Part shown: positions 47,944-60,455 of the stretch, one piece after another
Numbering within the stretch: position 1 is the stretch's first letter
Layout: each line of letters begins with the position of its first letter
Assembly: GCA_019925105.1 (NCBI GenBank)
Contig: JAHGAU010000008.1
Span: forward strand, 248,001-312,000
Length of the DNA stretch: 64,000 bases
Origin: Niebla homalea
Taxonomy: Eukaryota; Ascomycota; Lecanoromycetes; Lecanorales; Ramalinaceae
Reading direction: 5' to 3'
Made by a program: the position numbers and the translations under genes
The notes under the pieces: generated by a model
Databases searched by the model: none
What the model was told of the DNA's origin: nothing
The model's input: the letters and a program-made list of their open reading frames with translations, nothing else

Positions 47944-48167
47944 CCGATCAATGACTGCTTGACCGAATGCGGCCCTTTCATACGTGGGCTGATATCCTTT
48001 ACGACCAGGAAGCTTCGCATCGGACACGCGGCCTATGCTTCTTGAGAACGAAAGTCACTCGATGTGCGATGTTGCAGAAACAATGTCTGAAAGTCCATTG
48101 TATTTTTCTTTTCTTTGCTACGTTTTTAACAAGTGATACATCAGATGGCAAAGTTGACGATGGATTA

Positions 48168-49286
48168 TCAGTGTTTCTTAGCTTCCACTACCGCCCTTAC
48201 GAACCGCTCAAGAAAACCATCGACTCGCAATTCTGAGGGGTCATACGGCGCATACTGATCGATAAGATAGCACATGTCTTCAAAAGCACTGGGCCGTTCG
48301 TCAGTCTAGGCTCTGACGTTCTTGAAATCTGGAAATTGAGTTCTGCATACGTTTTTCTCTCCTGAACCCCCTGATGGTGAGCCGAATGTATCAAGTTCAT
48401 TTTTACGCAGTACAGCCGATTTCTATCATCCCACTCCTCAGCTGGCTCACTCCTGGGTACTTGCGCGAGGTAGGCGGTCTTGTACTTCTCGTCATGGATG
48501 GCGTGCCGTTGACATCGCCACATCCCCAGCTCCATCTCGCTGTGGGCGTAGTACGATGCAGCATCGGTGAGAAAGATTTGGCGAGTGGCTCTTTCGGTCA
48601 GGATATTGCCTTCCCAGAGATCACCATGAATCAGAACTGGTCGAACCGAGTGGTCGCCCATTTCCAGGGCTCCGAGAAGTCGAGGGATCACGTCATATAA
48701 GGTCCTCGAGGATACCTCTTCGAGCATCGGCCAAATTCCGTTGGTCTCACCATTCCTCTCGAGAGCGTTTTGTAAGAGCTTAGAAAAGAAATTGGACCAG
48801 CTGCTGTCCCATGCTACTTGCTGGGTGATCCTGCCGTGACACGTATTGGTAGAAAAGCCGAAGCTTCCAGTGGGAGACACGCTACTACAATGCAGATCGG
48901 CCAGAGACTTTGCGAGCTTGACAGGATCAGGAAGCCCTTTGCTGACCTCGATGAATTCATTCAAGAGAAAGTAGACTTGAACCTGATCCAGCTCGAATTG
49001 ACCGCATCCATAAGGCCCGGGCACCAGTGCAGGCGTTGTTTTGGAGATCTCGGACATGGCACGATATTCGCCCTCGAGCATAGCTTTGCCATCTTTGCCG
49101 GTCGCGCACTGATGGACTGACATGATGACTGACCTTCAGAAAGTACTTTTTCTGACTCTCGTCTGGAAGTTGAGCGGTGATACACGCAAAGAAAGACCAC
49201 GCGGAAGGTTGAAGCCATTGAACGTTGACCATGCTGTAGCCGTTACCCAGAACTATTGAATCAGTCTCGTTCAATTTAACAGACAA
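48168..49286 (-). CDS. Fructosamine/ketosamine-3-kinase family protein; N-terminus and one junction irregular
   Basis: The kinase-like core contains KKYFLK (Lys of the ATP site), LPDPVKLAKSLADLH, VLIHGDLWEGN (catalytic loop), DAASYYAHSEMELGMWR and PAEEWDDRNRLY, all typical of FN3K/ketosamine-3-kinase proteins that phosphorylate sugar-modified amines. The last intron (48350-48289) is normal and joins ERKT to AFEDMCYLIDQYAPYD in the final exon, 48288-48168. Upstream, FLK and CATGKDGKAML lie in different frames. Removing exactly 25 nt (49133-49109, gtcagt to cag) gives the family spacing, but that is far too short for a normal intron. No in-frame ATG precedes the conserved N-terminal block except the one at 49232; an upstream exon may be missing. 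Either a micro-intron or an early pseudogene. Confidence 0.65.
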
Positions 49287-50752
49287 GCAGGCTGCACTTC
49301 ACCATCGAGGATTGCATGGTCCAGAGCGTAGTCGGCTAGCCCTTCAAGGTGGGCGGAATGCCGCTGTGGGCCAGAGTCTGATCTTGTGATGGTGTCCATG
49401 GGACGTCTTCGGATTAGCTTCTGGCGTCGTTATGGTGTGCAGCTCCAATAAAGCGTGAGACTTTTGGAGAAATGAGAGAGGGAGAGAAAGGCTACTACAT
49501 GCAGTCGCATTCGCTCGTTCCTGGAGGAGGGCCCAGCCAACGACCGCACTAAAGACTGCCTTCCTAATGCAAACATGCAGCTTGTGCCATTGGCAATCTC
49601 CAAGCCTTTGCCACTTTTCTTTTCTGCAGAACACTGTTTGAGTGCGGGACATATGGTTCGCGTGGGAAGAATCCGCTGAGGGATAAGAGATGCTGGTTGT
49701 ACGGTCATTTGATTGCAGCGCAACATGATCTGCAACGTTCTGACTTCAAGGTGAAGCGGCGTCGACCTCTGGAAGGGATACGTAGGTGGGGAAGTGGACC
49801 GCCTATGGTGACTCGAGGCTGCAAGAGGCTGATGCATAAACTGCGACAGTGCTGCAACAAGTTCAAAGGTTTTGCGAGATGCTGCAGTAAAAGCCAAAGC
49901 TCCCGATTTGCGCGCATCAGACCCTTCGGACTTGTATGCACCATTGGCCTACGTTGTGCATTTGGTATGCAGGACACAAAGGGCACAGCACCGACGTCAA
50001 TGTTGTATCCATGCTCGAGGTGTGAATACGTCACGTTCTCATCATACCCGGTGTCCTGAAACGTTATCCTAGAGGAATTTGCGGCACTTTACGGACCAAT
50101 CATTAAAGCCGCATATCCAAAATGCATACGAGGGTATCATCGCGGTAGGCAGAAGTCGGTGACCAAATGGATCAGCCGATCTGAACACTCAAGATCGACA
50201 TTCCTGCATGTCTTCATATGATTGACCAAATCTCCTCTGGTGGCCAACATTCGCTCAGCCAGCATCTTGAGAGTCCTCGTATAGCTGGAATCATCGTATT
50301 AAGGCAGGATGTCGAACAAGGCATGATGTCGAATGCTTCGGACCGTGTCAAGGAGAGTGAGACTACTGCAATGATCAATGATGTCTGCTGTCAGTCATAT
50401 TTCACTGCTGCTTTTAACGTCCTCGTCTCATAGCAAACAGTCCTCGGCAACCACATCCGGAGCTGTGTCCTGCTGCTCATGGAACCGATGCGCAGTGCTC
50501 GTATTTCTTCTGCAAGGCCGATGAAACGCTCTAGGATGCACGAACACCATGAAGATGACTTTGCGTGCCACACAGCTGCTGTACCTGCCTGATCCGTAAA
50601 GAACGGCCATCAGGGCAGTATTCGAGGGTGAAAAATGGCGATTACTGCTCAGTCTACCAGCTACTGTAAAGGGAGCATTAATGTGAAAGCTTCAAAGCCC
50701 TCAAGCACATCTCATTCACCATCTAGCACCTCAAATTTTCAGTGCATACAAG
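49287..50752. other. 1.5 kb without a recognised gene
   Basis: Between the kinase-family gene and the rhodopsin-domain gene. Several minus-strand frames with Ser/His/Arg-rich content occur at 49430-50034, but no domain can be recognised and no consistent splicing joins them. Confidence 0.4.
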
Positions 50753-52075
50753 ATGAGTGGCCTGAGCGATCCATCTGCACCCCCCCAGTCGGGCAATACC
50801 GACTTCACAAAAGGTATCATCATCTTGACAGTCATCCCAACAGCCTGCTCTACCTCTGTAGTAGCTCTGAGGTTGGCCACTCGTAAATGGATTGTTAAGG
50901 GACTGGGCTGGGATGATTACGCCATCATGATGGCTATTGTACGTTTCATTCAGCAAGTCATCTATTGATACTAAGAACCGTCTCAGGTCGGCACTACCAT
51001 TGGGATGGCGCTGGATTTTGTCGAGGCTCACGAGGGATTTGGAAGGCACCAGCAGTATCTCACCCACAATCAACTCCGCGAATTCCAAAAGTACACCTGG
51101 GGCGAGTGGATCCAGACTTTTGCAACACTGATGTGGACCAAAGTGTCCATCTGCCTCTTTCTCTTGCGCATACCTTTCAGCAAGAAGTTCATACGACCCC
51201 TTCAAGCCGCGCTTGGGTTCTTGATTGGGTCCAATCTGATTCTCACCATCCTCTGGATGGTCCAATGTCGGCCAATAGCCAAGGCATGGGACACCGAGCT
51301 TCAGGGTGCATGCTTCTCCAAACACCAGATAGAAGGGATCATTCTCGCCCAAGCAAGTCGGTGCCACCGTCATCCCCTCCCCTGAAACAGCTCTAAAGTG
51401 ACCGCTTGCTAACATTTCGAATCCCCGCATAGTCATTTCTGTCACTTCTGACTTCTCATTCGCTGCTTATCCGATCCTTCTTCTATGGAATGTACAGATC
51501 GATCGGAGAACCAAAATTGGCCTCTGCAGCCTGATGGGTTTGGGTGCCATGTGAGTGACCTTTCTTCGGCCACTTGTATTATGACAGCTTGTGTTTTTGA
51601 TTAAACTTGTGCAGTACTGGGGCTTGTTGTATAGTACGTACCGTACTCAACTCCGAGTCGGTTCCGGCCGATATATCATGTGAGTAAATCGTCATACTGG
51701 ATGGACTAGACGACTAATCCGCAACGATAGATGGCGGGCTGGTAAACTGGATTTGGAGAGCGTACGAAAGCAATGCCTGTATCATGCAAGTGACCAACAC
51801 TGATGTTGGGAAACAGCTTCGAAGTCCATCTCGGCATCATTGCTGCCTGCATCCCGACCTTACGACCGCTGTATTGCTGGACCCGTGAGAAGGTCGTCAC
51901 ATCCAGGAGAAACTCGAGCATGCAGATCCCATTGTCGGATAGTCCACAGGGCAACGTCAGGGGGCACGTGGCGACTACGATTCGGCCTAGTCTTCGAGGA
52001 CTGAGGGAAAGAGTTTCAGTTGGCAACATCATCAAGACGACCACGGTAGATGTTGAGCAAGGCCGTCTTCACTGA
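50753..52075 (+). CDS. Fungal rhodopsin-domain (PTH11/SAT4-like) integral membrane protein
   Basis: Six exons fit: 50753-50938, 50987-51356, 51433-51550, 51615-51679, 51731-51761 and 51817-52075, giving 342 residues. Seven hydrophobic segments can be read, beginning with IIILTVIPTACSTSVVALRL. The family pattern includes LGWDDYAIMMA, WTKVSICLFLLRI, ILTILWMVQCRPIAKAWD, SVTSDFSFAAYPILLLWNVQ and FEVHLGIIAACIPTLRPL. This layout is that of the large fungal rhodopsin-domain family, with a soluble Ser/Thr/Arg-rich tail of about 60 residues. Some members are PTH11-type surface receptors; others sit in metabolite clusters with unknown role. All introns are short and in phase with conserved residues. 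The fifth exon is only 31 nt. Confidence 0.85.
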
Positions 52076-52382
52076 TCCGAAAGATCGATGAGCAATGGTG
52101 CCAAACTCGTCTTCATTTTATTTGGAAGTCGGACAGAGGACCATCTGTTATTGGACCTCGATCCCTGGAGAACGCGCAAGAGGAGCGAGAGCTTGTGATT
52201 TGGACATCGCTGGCGGGGTGGCTGAGAGATTGACAACCTCTACTCCCGAGAGTAGTCGTTTCAACCCGATTGAAAGGCGATTTGGCCGTTGTCTGCCATG
52301 CTACCGACTGCACGGCAAGTGATGATGGGCTCCTGAACTGCGCAAGTGCTTCTGCGGGTTAGGAGGGAAAGTATGGTTGCAA

Positions 52383-52805
52383 CTAGCTGCTGTGTATACC
52401 AGTGTTTTCTGGAGATACATTCCTGAACCTGTCTCGATTCAATACCGATTGTTGTCGACTCAGACGGCGAGCCATCTCATCGAACGTCCATTGCAAATCG
52501 TCGACTTCTGTTTGAAGCCGTGCAAAGTTACTGTTCCTTGCCATAACATTCGATGCGATAATAGTTCTATCGTTGTCAAACGAGCCAAGGTTTTCTGCAT
52601 TCTCCTCATCTAGGATGAGAAAGGTGGGGAAGATCTGGCGGAGCAGCCTTGAAAGCCGTAAGATTTTCCTGGCTACCGTTCCCGCAGCGGATGCTTTAAG
52701 CATGAAAGTCTTTCGATGCCACTGGCATTCGACGATGAATGTTATGCGGTACCGTGCCCGTTCTAATAGTAGAAGTAGACCTGATGGTGGGTTGGAGGGT
52801 TGCAT
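52383..52805 (-). CDS. Possible small hypothetical protein with a coiled coil
   Basis: A 140-residue frame starting at the ATG at 52805. The C-terminal half (FARLQTEVDDLQWTFDEMA and onward) has heptad-like spacing. The N-terminal half is rich in Arg, Leu and Phe. There is no family resemblance, and the start is not in a strong context. It may be chance. Confidence 0.25.
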   Translation of the reverse strand: MQPSNPPSGLLLLLERARYRITFIVECQWHRKTFMLKASAAGTVARKILRLSRLLRQIFPTFLILDEENAENLGSFDNDRTIIASNVMARNSNFARLQTEVDDLQWTFDEMARRLSRQQSVLNRDRFRNVSPENTGIHSS

Positions 52806-55228
52806 CACGTTTCAGTCATTGCTCCCAACCCTACGACCAACGAGTTGCATGTAAGATCGTTATTAATCCATTGCCCGAATGGCTCATAGTCACTCATGAA
52901 GACTCCTCTTTTGAAGCTCCAAAAGCATCACAGTCTGATACTGGAGGACGACGCTCAATTGCAGCGTTGAATCTTCGCCGTCTGCTATACGGCAGTACTT
53001 TTGGAGGGCGGGCCATACTCAGCGCTCTCATGAAACGTGTAGATTAAATCACCCGGCTGTACATCTCAGTACACATGGCTCATTCCCATTCATGCCCACT
53101 CATCTATTCATGCGTGTGACAGACTTTGATAATGTGCTGTCACGGTTGAGATTATGCAGGGTGATCTCTTCATGAAATTGTCCCGGCTGCAACAGCAACG
53201 CAGTGTTATCGATGAGGAGCAGCTAGATTTGGCCAATGGCCGAATTGAATATGGCCGAATTGAATGTATCCCCTCGGGTATCGCGGCCTATCAGACATGC
53301 TTCATGGAGCTTGGACGATAATGATGTCAGCTGAAGCTCAAGATTTACGGGAAGCCGCCGTGTTGACTCTCACAGCTTCATCGCCACCATATCTTGCATG
53401 AGCTAATCAGAGGGACCCGACTCGCCACCATCCAGCAGCGAGCTTATCTTGCAAATCCGGTGTCCCGAGCGAGGGGAAGCTAAGCAAGCTTTACTTAAAT
53501 ACATAATCAAGCAAGGACGTCACCAAAGCCCGATGATCTACTTCCATACATCGAATCCGACGTTGCCGAACCCCGCTGGAAGGTCTCGCTGACAAGAGGA
53601 GCCGTTCATTGCACCCGCAGTGATAGTCCATAGATGATAGCTCGATGAATATGAGATGTGCGTAATCTTGTAGTAGTTCAATAATGATAATGCTGATGTT
53701 GTAGTCAAGATGTCGTGGCTATCAACATAATGACAGCATCAAGCGTGCAATGCACAGCTTCACATTGGTCGCATCGGAATTCGATGCCGGTGACCCAATC
53801 GCACTCACATGATCTGCAGCGCTACTTTCCAATTCATGACGTCGAATCTCGGGGAGACCCTTGACAGCTTGACGCTTTAGGCATGTGCGCAGCACTTGGG
53901 CTGTTGGGCAAGGGAGTTCGCGAGATCAACAGAGGTTCGTACCTGACTCTGCTTACATTTGGTAGATGGGATTTTGCGAGGTGGAGAGCTTACCTATGGG
54001 TTTCAATTGCGATGCTCTGACGTGATGATATATCCAGATTATTATTCTATCATTTCGTGAATTGCCTTTTTCTCGTATTTCAGCGGCAGTGGCGTACCCT
54101 CATAGGGTATGGCGTGGAGGACGCCGAAATAGCAGCGAAATTGCCATGAAACCCATCTTTAGCCGCCGTTTCACGAACACCGCACTTGAGCGGACGCATT
54201 GGGCCTAGAGAGGTGAGACATGGGAAGAGAACCGAAAAGCGTCACGAGGAATGCTGTTGTCATTCGTTCAACAAGGACCCAGCATGAATGTATAAATGGT
54301 GTTGGGGCAATTGTTGCATGAACTTCAGTTGGGTTCGAATGTTTGATGGCGTTTTGCTTGAGTGGTACATGCCGTCGAGATGATCTTGTACTGATTACTT
54401 TGCAGGTCTCGGTAGGTGGGACCTTGGCAAGCTCAGCGATTGGGGCTGCTCGTGGTACTTGTAGGCCAGAAAAAGGGTGCAATACGGGAACCAAAAATCA
54501 ATTGCATCTATTGTCAAGCTGAGGCTGTAGATAGTACTCGTAGCTGTGGGATTGCTTTTGATCCAGGAACATCGAGGCAAAAGAAAAATGGATTTGTGTT
54601 CTTTTTTTGAAATGTTTTGCAGGGCCGAACTACAAAAAGCCAAAAAGACGTACCGCATCATCCCCACCCGCGCTAGTCGAACAGCTAATCTCCCACGTAT
54701 CCGACCCTGCCAGAACTGGTGGAATGGAATTTCCATCTTTCCTCTTGCAGCAAAAACCTCCACTTTTCCTTTACCCTTCACATCGTCGTCGCTCCCTTCT
54801 GTCGACCTTCGTTTCCCCGGCTCATCATCGTCCTTGTCATCATCACCATTGTTATTTCCATCAGCAATTGCGATTGGACGTGATTCCTTGCAGCTGGAGT
54901 AGCTGCATTGTCGAATGTCTCAGGTCCCTTCAGGAACGCGGTGACGGGTTGGTTTACGAGGATTCGGAATTGGAATACCGTGGCTCGAAAGGGGAAGCCA
55001 TCGTCAAAGAGGAGGTCATACAGCAAGACAGGATATCTAGAACGGTCGTGTTGGACATTGTGAATTCATTACTCGGCGGAGAAGTGTCAGCATCGAGTGC
55101 TCGTGTTGAGGATTCTCACCTTCGTTTCCCCATTCGACATCGGCTGGTCCAATTACACCACAATAATCACAACATACTTCATTCTCCATACCTTTGCGAC
55201 ATCTCTTGTCGCTTCTAATACAACCATA
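52806..55228. other. 2.4 kb non-coding region upstream of the WSC gene
   Basis: No gene supported. The last 500 bp form an open frame that ends 11 bp before the WSC start codon. It is Arg/Ser/His-rich and looks like a leader, although an upstream ORF effect is possible. A short direct repeat GGCCGAATTGAAT lies at about 53230-53265. Confidence 0.45.
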
Positions 55229-56874
55229 ATGAGGTCTCCCTCATCGACACCATCGAGACCATCGGGGTCGCTCCTCCGTCACCTTCTTCTCCTTGCTGTG
55301 GCAATCTCGGAGACAGCTGCTCTATCGCAAGCATTGTGTTCAAGCTCGAACACAGGGTCCAGCAATCAACAGGGTACGTCGCTCGTGCAAAGCACCTGAT
55401 TTGGCTTGATGAAATCCGAAATTGACAGACCTCACATCTAGCTTCCAGCAATGTCATGTCCAATGGCAAATGTCATGACGAATGTTCCGGCTACGCGTTT
55501 GCGATAGTCCAATACAAGGATTGCTGGTGCTCGAATTACGCTCCGGGGGACACCACCTCGACTGGCTCCTGCAATGTCAACTGCCCTGGCTATCCCTTTG
55601 AGCAATGCGGCAATCAGTCTGCCGGCCTTTACGGCTACATTGCCCTAGGACCATCACCTCAAGGCACACAAGGAGGAGCCGCATCATCGGCGCCCTCGCC
55701 CAGTCCCTCGCCCAGTCCCTCGCCCAGTCCCTCGCCCAGTCCCTCGCCCAGTCCCTCGCCCAGTGCTTCGCCTTCACAGGATTCGGGTTCAAATAATCAA
55801 CAGCAAGCTGTAAGTGATCAAACATCATCTCTTAGAAGCATCGCCACCCCCCGTGTGGGCGTGGAAACGTCCCTGTCTGGCTCTCCTGGCCCCCTTGGAC
55901 CCTCCATGTCCACCCAGTCTGCATTAACCAATGCAGATACTTCCCTCGAGACATCAGATCTGACCACTCCATTACAGAACTCACAACCATCACCTTCACA
56001 AGTCACCGTGCAAAACACAGTCACGAACACTCCACAAGTCGAAACTCAGGTAGTCTCTGTGGTATGTTCCCGTCATATGCTTTTGCATTGAGCATGTTAG
56101 ACTTTGGCTTCGACCCGCTCTGGGCCAAAAATGATGGGCTGACTTCTCTTCCTGCAGACTCCCTCAGTAGAAACATCTACAGCCAATAGATTTATTCCTG
56201 TCTCCATAACGCTGACTCCCAAAACCACCTCCACCCCTACACCTACGCCTACACCTACATCAACGTCACAAACAACTCCCTCCACCACATCATCACCCTC
56301 CTTAACCTGGACACCAACACCTGTAGTCTCAGTCATGACCGTCACTGGCAAGGTTCAGACACTAACTGTGACACCTGGCGCGCCGCCCGACTCCGTCCAA
56401 ACGGTCGTCGCAGCAAAGGATAACACTGGGGGCTTCTTCTCGAATTCCGGCAAAGTCGCTGGCACCTTTGTCGCAGTCGCTGCTGTTGTACTTGCCGCAC
56501 TCGCAGGCTTAGCATTCTTTTTCTGGAGGAGGAGAAAGCGAAATCAGCAACAAGAGGTCATACCATCTACAGCAGGCTCTGGTACACCGCAAAGAAGGCC
56601 AAGTAGGCTCAGTCAGATGGGCTTGCTGGGTGGATCTTTACGAGAGAAGAGACAGCCACCAACCATTCAGACAAGTGGCTGGGGTCCAGCCACGAGTGCT
56701 GAGAAAAGTCCCGCAGATACCCTGAATAGGAGAGACAGCTATCCTCGGGTTGTGGATCAACGTCTAGAGCCTACAGCTCTGTGGAACCCGTTACACGACA
56801 ATGGGAGTCACGTGAGTGTGAGGAGCTTCCGGGATGACCAGGATTATTCAAGGCGGATGCTACGAGTTCGTTGA
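55229..56874 (+). CDS. WSC-domain cell-wall stress sensor (Wsc/Slg1 type)
   Basis: Three exons fit: 55229-55373, 55442-56061 and 56158-56874, giving 493 residues. The N-terminal signal peptide has a LLRHLLLLAVAIS core. A single WSC domain follows (about residues 36-125) with its cysteines in NGKCHDECSGYAFA, DCWCSNYAPG, CNVNCPGYP and EQCGN. A Ser/Pro repeat and a long Ser/Thr-rich stalk suitable for O-mannosylation lead to one membrane helix (VAVAAVVLAALAGLAFFFW) with a basic stop, WRRRKR. The cytoplasmic tail has about 120 residues. Wsc proteins sense wall stress at the plasma membrane and signal through Rom2-Rho1 to the cell-integrity MAP kinase pathway. Every expected part is present. Confidence 0.88.
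55693..55764 (+). repeat. 12-bp coding tandem repeat, six perfect copies
   Basis: Unit CCCTCGCCCAGT, six uninterrupted identical copies, encoding a Pro-Ser dipeptide run in the stalk of the WSC protein. Perfect identity at the DNA level points to recent expansion. Confidence 0.95.
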
Positions 56875-58659
56875 GGTGTCGGTCCCAGAACCTTGTCATT
56901 GACTGACAAGATCTAGGTCGCAAATCCCGACGAGAATTGAAAGATCACACTATCCTACCTTCACTACAAATCACTGAAGCAAGGCATCAAACGTCAGACG
57001 CTCGCCATGCGGTTCATGGCATATCAGCGTCTTCTCGTTTACTTACGGCTATAGGCTGCTCGAATCGGACTCTCCGTTGTCGCAAGATACATCACCAGAC
57101 GTGAAGATTCTGCGTCTGCTCCAGCATGACGTGATGATTCGATATCCTTGCGGACCTCATCTTCTCGACTCCCTGCGCCTCCTTCAATGCCTGACATAAT
57201 CAACATCGTCGTCACTACTAAGATATTGTACTCTAGATACCCATATTTGATGATTCGTGCTCAAAGGCACCGTTGTGTGTGTTATGGCAAAAGGTCGAAC
57301 GAGGATTTTATCAACGATTAGATTGCCTTTGGAGTACGTGCGATTGTGTATCCGATGGACATTCGAAGAGAGACGGTGCTGATGCTCGAGGCTAGACTTT
57401 TCAAGAAATGGCTACGGTGGAGAGCATGGACAGAAGGGAACCGGGCCGGAGCTCAAGGCTTCGAAGAAATCACGCATATGCACGACATGATATATAGAAA
57501 GAATAATGCAAAATCTTTCGAGACAGTTGTCAGACTTGTCACTAGCGCCGGGTTTATGTTCGCCACTGAGATGCTCTCGAGGCCACTTTGCATCGCGTGG
57601 TGCCGCGAGTGGTTGTTTCGCAAGCATGTGGGCTTTTCGTAATGCCAATCGCCGGTCCGCGCACCGTGTCTTCCGAGAATCTGACTTCACCAGCTGCCTC
57701 TCACGATATCTCTATAGCATCTCACGCCAACATGGACAACAAGGACACTTCCACAAAGTCAATCAGAATTAATGAACCATTCCAGCATGGCAGTTGGTAG
57801 AGCGAATGTCAGCTTATCAAGGTGCAGGGAAAACCGCACCGCTATCGGCTAGCGCCATCAGCCCTACGTTGAACCACTTCACTTCAAATTACCTCCAACG
57901 GCCAAGGAACCCTAGACCGCCAATGCCAATGCCCAGCTCAGTGAGTGAGTATGACGGCTCCAAAGTCCAAGCGTAAGCACGTAAGACCTAAAACGCTATG
58001 TGGTGTGCTCCTACGGGTGATGGTGTTATATAGACCCTAAAACCTGCTGCCAATATGTTGCGAGTGCCTTCAATTCCTGAAGTCCCCTCGAGGTCTGACG
58101 AGGGCTGCAATCGACGTTTTGAAAGCTTCCCACTTGTTGTGCTACTCGAAATTTCCTCGAATGCATCGCTTTCTACACTCAAAATATATCTGAAACAACG
58201 AATCAAGAAAGCTTCTACTAAGATTGTTATCGCGTCTTTATTTTTTCTTCAACTAGTGGAACGAGATAAGATGCCCATGGTGTCACCCGCGGAGAAATAC
58301 GCCAGCTGTCCAGAAAGGCTTCTGTGATACCAGTACACCATCCATCATCATCATCATCATCATCATTCATAAAGGATCGAAGGTCCGTCAGGAGTAACTA
58401 CGGCAGTCATCGTGGTCCTGGTTGAAGTGATATTTGCCAGCCCAGCTGTCGAATCAATCAAATCCTTGTAGACGCCAGGTCCGCCTTCGCGAGTAGGTGA
58501 AACGGGTATCCAGTATTGATTCACATGCATGAATTACAAATAGGTACCCGGACCATTCACGGCATTATCGAAAAACACATACACATAGATACCTCCACAA
58601 TAGCCGCGCAGTCTTGCACCGCCCATCAGGCTGGAAGGCTACGTACAATATCACTGACA
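56875..58659. other. 1.8 kb non-coding
   Basis: Between the WSC and DUF3445 genes (both plus strand). No gene supported. A (CAT)n microsatellite lies at 58343-58366. Confidence 0.5.
58343..58366. repeat. (CAT/ATC)n microsatellite
   Basis: About seven to eight uninterrupted ATC units in the leader region of the DUF3445 gene. Confidence 0.9.
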
Positions 58660-60455
58660 ATGCCTTATTCTTCTCCTGTCCAGATACTCATCCTTGCGGC
58701 AGTCGTTGCCCTTGTTTCATATGTCCTACGTCAACAGAAACAAAACCACGTTATGAATTACCTACCGTCATGGCTGGCCCAGAAAAGGCCAAGTCCAGAG
58801 TCTCAAACACCACCCCTTCGCGCAACTGATCCTGAGAAGAAACCCCCAGCAACGCCCCAAAATACCTTGCCTACATCTACAAGATCGAGTCTGGCCAAGG
58901 TGGCAGAATTACTACGCGGCTCTCAAGGGACTAAGCTACGAATGGCCATCGAAGCTCAAAAAGCGGATATGCAGAGGGCTTTGTTGCACGATTCCACTGA
59001 CGGGTTTCTCAGGAAAAATCTGATGCCTTTTGAGAAGGATTGGGAGACCTGTAGTGGTGACGCGTATACCCCAACGGGAGTCACGACAGACGAGATCAGG
59101 GCTTTGGGAGACTTCCCTGATTATCCAACGTTGAGCGGAGTGCCGGCACCAGTGGCATACAGCGGATTCAAGATTGAGAAAGCGATTGCGCGACCCTACC
59201 GACCTTTCCGGTGGAACTATCATCAGACCATGTGTAAGCATTCCAATCATTTTGCGAGATTGTTTGACATTGTCCCATAAAGCAAGCTTGATTTCGAAAC
59301 ATGCTTATGGCAGGACGCAAACTGACATTATCTGCAATTGATCAGCCTTGAGCAACCTGCAAACGGACTGGTGGCTCGAGCTCGAAAGGTCATACGTCGA
59401 ACGCATCCACGAGCGGGAGGAACTCTTCGCCAGGAACGGACCTCACGTGCTCCAACATCTCCCCGGCTCCGAGCTTGAATGCAAAGAGATCATGGAGGTC
59501 GCACTTCAATACCTCTGTGCGCGATATCCTCACTACTTCAGCCTGTCTTATTCCGAAAAGGAGCATTCTCACATCTTCCACAACGGGATCTTCAAGAATG
59601 AGACAGTTATTAAATCCATGCATCCGCTTCACGTACTACTACACAATGTTCCTGAAGACTTTGCTGTCATGATCCGCAACCCTGAGGATGGCATGTACTA
59701 TTTCCGCGCGGGGATCATCTGCAGCAGCTTAGGCTGGAGCGTTGGCACCAAGATTGGCAAACAGCTGTACGAGATCCACGAGCCAATTCCCGATTATAAG
59801 GAGAAGATGTCAAAGTCGATGGATCGGTAAGCCTTGCCCTTCTCGGCCACACCACCCAGCTCTTTAGCAATCTGTGATCGCTTGAATATTCAACCTCGCC
59901 GAAATCAGAGTCTAATCCTTAATCCCCCCCTTTGCTTTCCGCCCCTGTAAAGCTGACACTTCCCACAGCTATTTCTCCAAAATGCCCACCGCCACCCCCA
60001 TCCAGCGCGGTTCCTGGGGTCTCGAGATCGACACCCCGCTCTTCATGCCTCCCGGCGACCCCCACGAATCCCACCGCTCCCACCGCCTCTCTCCATCACA
60101 ACTTCCCCTTTCGCGGGTCCACCTCCGAGTGGACTGGCAAACCCTGCGCCGCCTCCCCCTTTCCGGCGCCATCATCTTCAACTTCAAAGCGCTGTTCACT
60201 CCGATCGAGGAGTTTCGGGATGAACCGGGAGTGCCGGGGCTGGTGGCAAAGGTGTTGAGGGAGGGGAATAGGGCGATCATGGAGTATAAGAGTACGTGGC
60301 ATGTGGAGCATGTGGCAATGCCTGCGCTCGAGGAGTGGGATCGGGAACAGCGGCGGGACGGGGTGGTGGATGAGGGGTGGGAGGTAGAGACATTGGGGGA
60401 GACGCCATTTTTCAGGGGGTGGGAGGAGAAGTGGCGGAGGCAACAGGGATTTTGA
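58660..60455 (+). CDS. DUF3445 (heme-dependent oxidative N-demethylase-like) protein with N-terminal membrane anchor
   Basis: Three exons fit: 58660-59233, 59346-59826 and 59969-60455, giving 513 residues. The first 25 residues include a hydrophobic helix (ILILAAVVALVSYVL), and a Pro-rich spacer follows. The DUF3445 part has FRWNYHQTMSLSNLQ across the first splice, then DWWLELERSYVERI, CARYPHYFSL, EDFAVMIRNPEDGMYYFRAG, ICSSLGWSVGTKIGKQL, IHEPIPDYKEKM, RGSWGLEID, VDWQTLRRLPLSGAIIFNFK and LFTPIEEFRDEP. Related bacterial proteins are heme-dependent oxidative N-demethylases acting on small amines; fungal members are mostly uncharacterised. The membrane anchor suggests it faces the cytosol from the ER or another membrane. 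The start is the first ATG in frame with the anchor. Confidence 0.82.

Noticed and set aside
49430..50034. Minus-strand frames that might form a regulator gene
   Set aside because: No Zn2Cys6 motif or other DNA-binding signature; the pieces cannot be joined by convincing splice sites.
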